A stretch of DNA of 64,000 nt from Neobacillus niacini NBRC 15566 (lineage in GTDB: Bacteria > Bacillota > Bacilli > Bacillales > Cytobacillaceae). Location of the stretch: NCBI RefSeq assembly GCF_001591505.1, contig NZ_BCVA01000032.1:1-64000 (forward strand), in the 5' to 3' direction. The number at the start of each line of letters is the position of its first letter. Positions within the stretch are counted from its first letter, which is position 1. The notes under the pieces are model-generated. The model ran no database searches. It had not been told where the DNA came from and saw nothing but the letters and a program-made list of their open reading frames with translations. The position numbers and the translations under genes were made by a program. Shown here one piece after another: positions 60,299-64,000 of this stretch.

Positions 60299-61402
60299 AT
60301 GTTAAAAAACGATTCAATTAATACCATAAAACCTAACCATGTTCCTGATACCATGAAAGCTGTTGTCATTAGGGAACATGGCGGACCGGAAGTACTAAAG
60401 TATGAATCAATCGAGACTCCCGTGCCGGGGCCTGGAGAGGTATTGCTTAAAGTTGAGGCAACTGCATTAAATCACCTTGACATTTTTGCAAGAGAGGGCT
60501 TAAAAGGACCTGGTGTCCCAGAAATCACATTACCACATATATCGGGTGTAGATATTGTCGGAACCGTTGAATATTATGGGCAAGGGCTCCCTGGACAGAA
60601 AGGCGGACCTGCAATAGGAGAAAGAGTTATCATCAATCCTGCTATCGGTTGTAATGAATGCCGCTTTTGCCGACGTGGAGAACCAAGTATGTGCCATGAC
60701 TATCAAATATTGGGGGAACATTTTTGGGGCGGTTTGGCTGAATATGTAGTGGCCCCTGCACGCAATATTATACCTGTACCTGCTCACATTCCATCTGAGG
60801 TAGCTGCAGCTGCTCCAGTTGTTTACACTACTGCATGGAGAGCCGTTATGACGGTTGCCCAGGTAAAACCATCAGACATGGTCCTTGTAGTTGGGGCATC
60901 TGGAGGTCTGGGATCGGCCCAGGTCGAGATTGCCGCAGCAGCAGGCGCCACTGTAATCGGAATTGCCAGTACGGAAGAGAAACGTCAAAAAGCACGTCAA
61001 AAAGGCGCTGTTGCGGTGTTTGATTCAAATGGTGATTGGGAAGCAGAAGTAATGGATTGGACCAATGGACATGGGGTCAGTGCCGCTTTTGATGCGGTAG
61101 GGGCCCCTACCATAAGGAAAAGCTTGCGATGCCTAGAGATGGGCGGGAAACTGGTCCTTTCAGGAGCAACAGCTGGTGATTCGCCTGATTTAAGCATAAG
61201 AGAAATTTATCAGCGTCACCGTCAAATACTAGGCGCACCGATGGGGAATTGGGAAGATTTTTTGCAGGTGACGAACCTGATTTGGAACGGAAAATTACAT
61301 CCAACTATTCATAAAGTATATCCTTTCGAGGAAATTGCTGAGGCACAGCAAGAGTTGGAAGAGAGAAAGCATTTTGGAAAAATAGTAATAAAGATAAGTT
61401 GA
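60299..61402 (+). CDS. MDR-family zinc-type alcohol dehydrogenase/quinone-reductase-like enzyme
   Basis: 367 residues from the ATG at 60299, after GGAGGGG. A structural zinc site is present (CNECRFCRRGEPSMC), but the position of the catalytic zinc Cys is occupied by Asn (ALNHLDIFAREG). The NAD(P) motif is VVGASGGLGSAQV. It thus combines a zinc-alcohol-dehydrogenase lobe with a quinone-reductase-like active site, as in several crotonyl-CoA-reductase/QOR relatives. It is the last gene of the sigma-54-driven unit; its substrate is unknown. Confidence 0.88.
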   Translation: MLKNDSINTIKPNHVPDTMKAVVIREHGGPEVLKYESIETPVPGPGEVLLKVEATALNHLDIFAREGLKGPGVPEITLPHISGVDIVGTVEYYGQGLPGQKGGPAIGERVIINPAIGCNECRFCRRGEPSMCHDYQILGEHFWGGLAEYVVAPARNIIPVPAHIPSEVAAAAPVVYTTAWRAVMTVAQVKPSDMVLVVGASGGLGSAQVEIAAAAGATVIGIASTEEKRQKARQKGAVAVFDSNGDWEAEVMDWTNGHGVSAAFDAVGAPTIRKSLRCLEMGGKLVLSGATAGDSPDLSIREIYQRHRQILGAPMGNWEDFLQVTNLIWNGKLHPTIHKVYPFEEIAEAQQELEERKHFGKIVIKIS

Positions 61403-61416
61403 AAAAATTGTAAGAG

Positions 61417-61450
61417 TAAAAACAGCCGCTTGGCTGTTTTTATTTTTTTT
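61417..61450 (+). terminator. Terminator of the sigma-54 unit
   Basis: AAAACAGCC / GGCTGTTTT stem with GCTT loop, then ATTTTTTTT. Confidence 0.85.
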
Positions 61451-61501
61451 GAATAGTCCTCATTGACTAAAAAATCAAAAAACTTTAAAATATCCTTTAA
61501 G

Positions 61502-61527
61502 ATAGGTTGAATTAGGGGGAGAATAGG
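61502..61527 (+). promoter_or_regulatory. TAGG-N6-TAGG element at the start of the sigma-54 activator gene
   Basis: ATAGGTTGAATTAGG (61502-61516), with halves ten bases apart, plus a third TAGG at 61524-61527 touching the TTG start. It overlaps the ribosome site (GGGGGAG). Binding here would repress the activator's own gene. Confidence 0.7.
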
Positions 61528-63591
61528 TTGCCTAAGATTTTAGCGGTCACGAAGGATAATCGTACATATAAATTGTTTTTTAATCAAATTTCCGCCTTTT
61601 TTAATGGAAAAGTGACCATTTTATCAAGCGAGCAATGTCAAGATTATGAAAACGTTGATATCATATTGCTCTCTAATAAAGAGCTTCAAGACGACCAGTA
61701 CCCCGAAGAAAAAGTCTTAATTGCTAGAAGGACGATAAATATTGCAAGATTAGAAGAATTAATCTCTTTGCCGGCAGGAACTGAATGCCTTGTAGTCAAT
61801 AACTTAGCCTCCACTGCCTCTGAAACGATCGAAATTTTGGAAAACTTCGGTTTTGAATTAAAGTTCTATCCCTATTACCCTGGAATCAAAACCTATCAAA
61901 AAGTAGAGGTCGCCATTATTCCTGAGGCACTTGAAATGGTTCCAAAAGGGATAAAAAGAATGATCGATATCGGGTTGCGCCCATTAGATTTTTCAACCCT
62001 CATTGAACTTTCACTTAAGTTAAACATTAATATCGATCGAGCCAATATTCAGTCAGCCAGATACATTCAAGAAATCATAAAGTTAAGCAGAAACCTTTCC
62101 CATTCCTTTAAAGAGGTTGCCCATCTCAATCATCAATTAGATGCCATTTTAAACACTGTACATGATGGAATTCTTGCGACAGATGCCGAAAAGAAGATTA
62201 TAAAAATAAACAGATCAGCAAAATCAATGCTCGGTATGCATCATTCAGAGAATGAGATCATTGGAAAGAAAGTTTCAGAAATACTTCCAAAATTGAAGCT
62301 GGATTCCTACATAAATGATGATTTATCGCAAAAAAACCATGTTATATCCTTTAACGAAAGAAAATTAATTATCAATAATAGTTCCATTGTAGTAGATCAA
62401 AAAAATAGTGGAGACGTCACAGCTTTTCAGGATGTAACACGGATTCAGGCTTTGGAGCAGGAAATCAGAAAGAAGATACAAAAAAAGGGGTTTTCTTCAA
62501 GGTATTCGATATCAGATATCATTGGTAAAAGTCAGCGAATGAAGGATATCTTGCATATTATCAACAAGCTGGCTAAAACAGACCGGACCGTATTAATATT
62601 AGGGGAAAATGGAACTGGAAAGGAATTGTTTGCCCATTCTATTCATCAACTATCATCCCGTCGTAACGGCCCATTTATTCCCGTGAATTTTGCCGGGCTA
62701 CCTGAATCATTAGCGGAAAGTGAACTTTTTGGATATGAAGAAGGGACATTTACTGGCGGAGTAAAAGGTGGTAAACAAGGACTTTTTGAATTAGCACATA
62801 ATGGTACCATCTTCCTTGATGAAATAGGGGACGCTCCTAAAAACCTGCAAACTCTGCTCTTACGCGTTTTACAAGAGAAACAAGTGATGCGGGTTGGGGG
62901 GAGAAGTATTATCCCAGTCAATGTCCGTGTGATTGCCGCAACAAATAAGGACCTAAAAAAGATGGTGGAAGAAGGAAGCTTTCGCGAGGATCTCTATTAT
63001 CGGTTATTTGTTTTGCCGCTGCGCATACCTCCTCTTCGGGATCGAAAAGAGGATATTCCGGAATTAATCACTCATTTTTTTGAAGAGTTTTGTCCCACTA
63101 TTCCCGCTATATCGGATGATGTCTTGAATGAGTTAGTTAATTATAATTGGCCTGGTAACGTAAGAGAGTTGGCAAGTGTTGTACAATACATGATTACGGT
63201 GATGGAAAATAACGTTATCACTTTTCTTGATTTACCGGAACAATTTCACCGGACAGGACCAACTGTTATAATAGATGATACCTTATTGCAGTTGAATAAA
63301 GAAGGAGATTTGGTAGACTTTCATACAATACTATGTAGTTTACTTGAAGCCATGCAGGAGCGGAAGAGCATAGGCAGAGGGAAAATCGTTTCGTATGCTA
63401 AGGAAAAAGGAGTCCTCTTAACGGATCAACAAGTTCGGCGCAGAATGGAAACGTTGAGGGATCGGGGATTTATTCAATCTGGAACAAAAGGCCAGGGTAG
63501 CAAATTAACCCAAATGGGTATGAGTATTATCCAACAAATGGAAAGAATCATAAATGAAAACGAAAAAGTTATGAAAAGGCTGTCCGAATAG
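61528..63591 (+). CDS. Sigma-54-dependent activator (receptor-PAS-AAA+-wHTH)
   Basis: 687 residues, TTG start after GGGGGAG. An N-terminal PrpR_N-like receptor (about 1-185) is followed by PAS (about 200-305) and the sigma-54 AAA+ domain (about 330-555). Walker A is GENGTGKE at 359-366 and Walker B includes DEIGD at 431-435. The sigma-54 contact loop reads GTFTGG (406-411) instead of GAFTGA. The C-terminus (about 600-687) is a winged helix (RRRMETLRDRGFIQSGTKGQG) rather than the usual Fis-type helix-turn-helix. It sits between two sigma-54 promoters and should activate them when its receptor binds an amino-acid-type ligand. Confidence 0.92.
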   Translation: MPKILAVTKDNRTYKLFFNQISAFFNGKVTILSSEQCQDYENVDIILLSNKELQDDQYPEEKVLIARRTINIARLEELISLPAGTECLVVNNLASTASETIEILENFGFELKFYPYYPGIKTYQKVEVAIIPEALEMVPKGIKRMIDIGLRPLDFSTLIELSLKLNINIDRANIQSARYIQEIIKLSRNLSHSFKEVAHLNHQLDAILNTVHDGILATDAEKKIIKINRSAKSMLGMHHSENEIIGKKVSEILPKLKLDSYINDDLSQKNHVISFNERKLIINNSSIVVDQKNSGDVTAFQDVTRIQALEQEIRKKIQKKGFSSRYSISDIIGKSQRMKDILHIINKLAKTDRTVLILGENGTGKELFAHSIHQLSSRRNGPFIPVNFAGLPESLAESELFGYEEGTFTGGVKGGKQGLFELAHNGTIFLDEIGDAPKNLQTLLLRVLQEKQVMRVGGRSIIPVNVRVIAATNKDLKKMVEEGSFREDLYYRLFVLPLRIPPLRDRKEDIPELITHFFEEFCPTIPAISDDVLNELVNYNWPGNVRELASVVQYMITVMENNVITFLDLPEQFHRTGPTVIIDDTLLQLNKEGDLVDFHTILCSLLEAMQERKSIGRGKIVSYAKEKGVLLTDQQVRRRMETLRDRGFIQSGTKGQGSKLTQMGMSIIQQMERIINENEKVMKRLSE

Positions 63592-63604
63592 GACAGCCTT
63601 TTTT
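63574..63604 (+). terminator. Terminator of the sigma-54 activator gene
   Basis: AAAAGGCTGTCC / GGACAGCCTTTTTT stem overlapping the stop codon. Confidence 0.85.
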
Positions 63605-63606
63605 AG

Positions 63607-63621
63607 CCTATTAGACCCTAA
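63607..63621. promoter_or_regulatory. TAGG-N6-TAGG element upstream of the last gene
   Basis: CCTATTAGACCCTAA, on the other strand TTAGGGTCTAATAGG, halves ten bases apart. It overlaps an inverted repeat (GCCTATT ... AAATAGGC) and lies 60 bp before the -24 box at 63681. Confidence 0.65.
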
Positions 63622-63680
63622 ATAGGCAGCCTTGGTCACAGGTGAGTTCTTTATTTCTACAACTTTTGTAATTTGGTAAC

Positions 63681-63699
63681 TTGGCACAATACTTGCATT
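63681..63699 (+). promoter_or_regulatory. Sigma-54 (-24/-12) promoter of the last gene
   Basis: TTGGCACAATACTTGCATT, full consensus, GG (63683-63684) and GC (63695-63696) ten bases apart, 44 bp before the ATG. Confidence 0.93.
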
Positions 63700-63742
63700 A
63701 ATAGTATATGAAACCATGTATCCAAGAAAGGGGATAAAATCA

Positions 63743-64000
63743 ATGTCAACTCTTACAAATATTGCTCTAGAGAAAAGCTTACTTGATGAAATTAGTATGG
63801 AGGTTCCAAAAGCCGTCCTGGAAAGATTCTGCACGTTAATTCGTGAATCCGGTAGTGAAGATGAAAGAATTGCAGCTGACTTCTTAACGAATTATTTACA
63901 AGAATGGGGTGTACCTCATAAGGTCCATCACCCTGAATTATATTTAAGCGTTCCAAAAAAGGCTTATCTAAAAGTAACGGCTCCCTTTGAAAAAGAAATT
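63743..64000 (+). CDS. M28-type peptidase, N-terminal part only (runs off the window)
   Basis: 86 codons are visible from an ATG after AAAGGGG; the gene continues past the end. The visible part has the plan of the first 80 residues of the M28 protein at 47135: an N-terminal helix, SGSEDERIAADFLTNYLQEWGV, then ELYLSVPKKAYLKV in place of DAYISLPGKTELKV. It is therefore probably a second member of that unusual M28 group, driven by its own sigma-54 promoter. Whether it carries the same altered catalytic motif cannot be seen. Confidence 0.75.
   Translation, partial: MSTLTNIALEKSLLDEISMEVPKAVLERFCTLIRESGSEDERIAADFLTNYLQEWGVPHKVHHPELYLSVPKKAYLKVTAPFEKEI

Overview
The window is a chromosomal segment of an endospore-forming Bacillaceae bacterium: low to medium G+C, strong AGGAGG-type ribosome sites, and spoVK, sirA and a Spo0E-type phosphatase. 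The first 26 kb follow the Bacillus subtilis miaA-hfq-spoVK-hflX-ynbB-glnR-glnA ... lexA-yneA-yneB-ynzC-tkt-sirA-yneF ... ccdA-ccdC-yneK order. The last 37 kb are accessory catabolic DNA. The gene content would suit a Neobacillus- or Mesobacillus-like soil bacillus, but I cannot fix the species.

Region 1 (1-26.2 kb, conserved backbone). It holds two DUF2382 stress proteins, a membrane protein, MreBH, MiaA, Hfq, SpoVK, a TRIC-type channel, HflX, YnbB, the GlnR-GlnA operon with two GlnR boxes, the LexA/YneA SOS region with three LexA boxes, transketolase, SirA with a Spo0A box, YneF, a lipoprotein, a heterodimeric ABC exporter, a Spo0E-like phosphatase, CcdA, CcdC and YneK. Non-coding repeats lie after glnA (a 52-bp tandem repeat) and before lexA (four short palindromes).

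Region 2 (26.4-27.7 kb) is an integration scar. An intact selenocysteine tRNA gene (anticodon UCA) is followed by a decayed tyrosine integrase and about 550 bp with nothing convincing.

Region 3 (27.7-45.3 kb) is a sugar-uptake and oxidation locus. It has a single-ATPase, single-permease CUT2 ABC importer with two lipoprotein binding proteins, two Gfo/Idh/MocA dehydrogenases, three sugar-isomerase-type TIM barrels, a zinc dehydrogenase, LacI and AraC regulators, a LytTR response regulator, and a 23-residue remnant of a ROK sugar kinase. Five near-palindromes of the TGTAATCGATTACA type lie before lacI, the first binding-protein gene and the third TIM barrel. The enzyme set resembles the four-enzyme oxidation/elimination/hydration/reduction route for levoglucosan, but the substrate is inferred. 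The most striking gene is a hybrid histidine kinase (27743-30307) with no membrane segment, whose C-terminus is a complete copy of the locus's periplasmic sugar-binding domain. This implies a cytoplasmic sensor built from a transporter component.

Region 4 (45.4-64 kb) is a peptide/amino-acid catabolism cluster: an Lrp-type regulator, M20 and M28 peptidases, an Asp/Glu/hydantoin racemase, a dipeptide epimerase, two MFS carriers, two sodium:solute symporters each preceded by a tiny membrane protein, an amidase, an alcohol dehydrogenase and a sigma-54 activator. Three sigma-54 (-24/-12) promoters are visible. A repeated TAGG-N6-TAGG element occurs near two of them, upstream of the epimerase gene, and at the activator's own start codon, so it is a good candidate for the activator's binding site.
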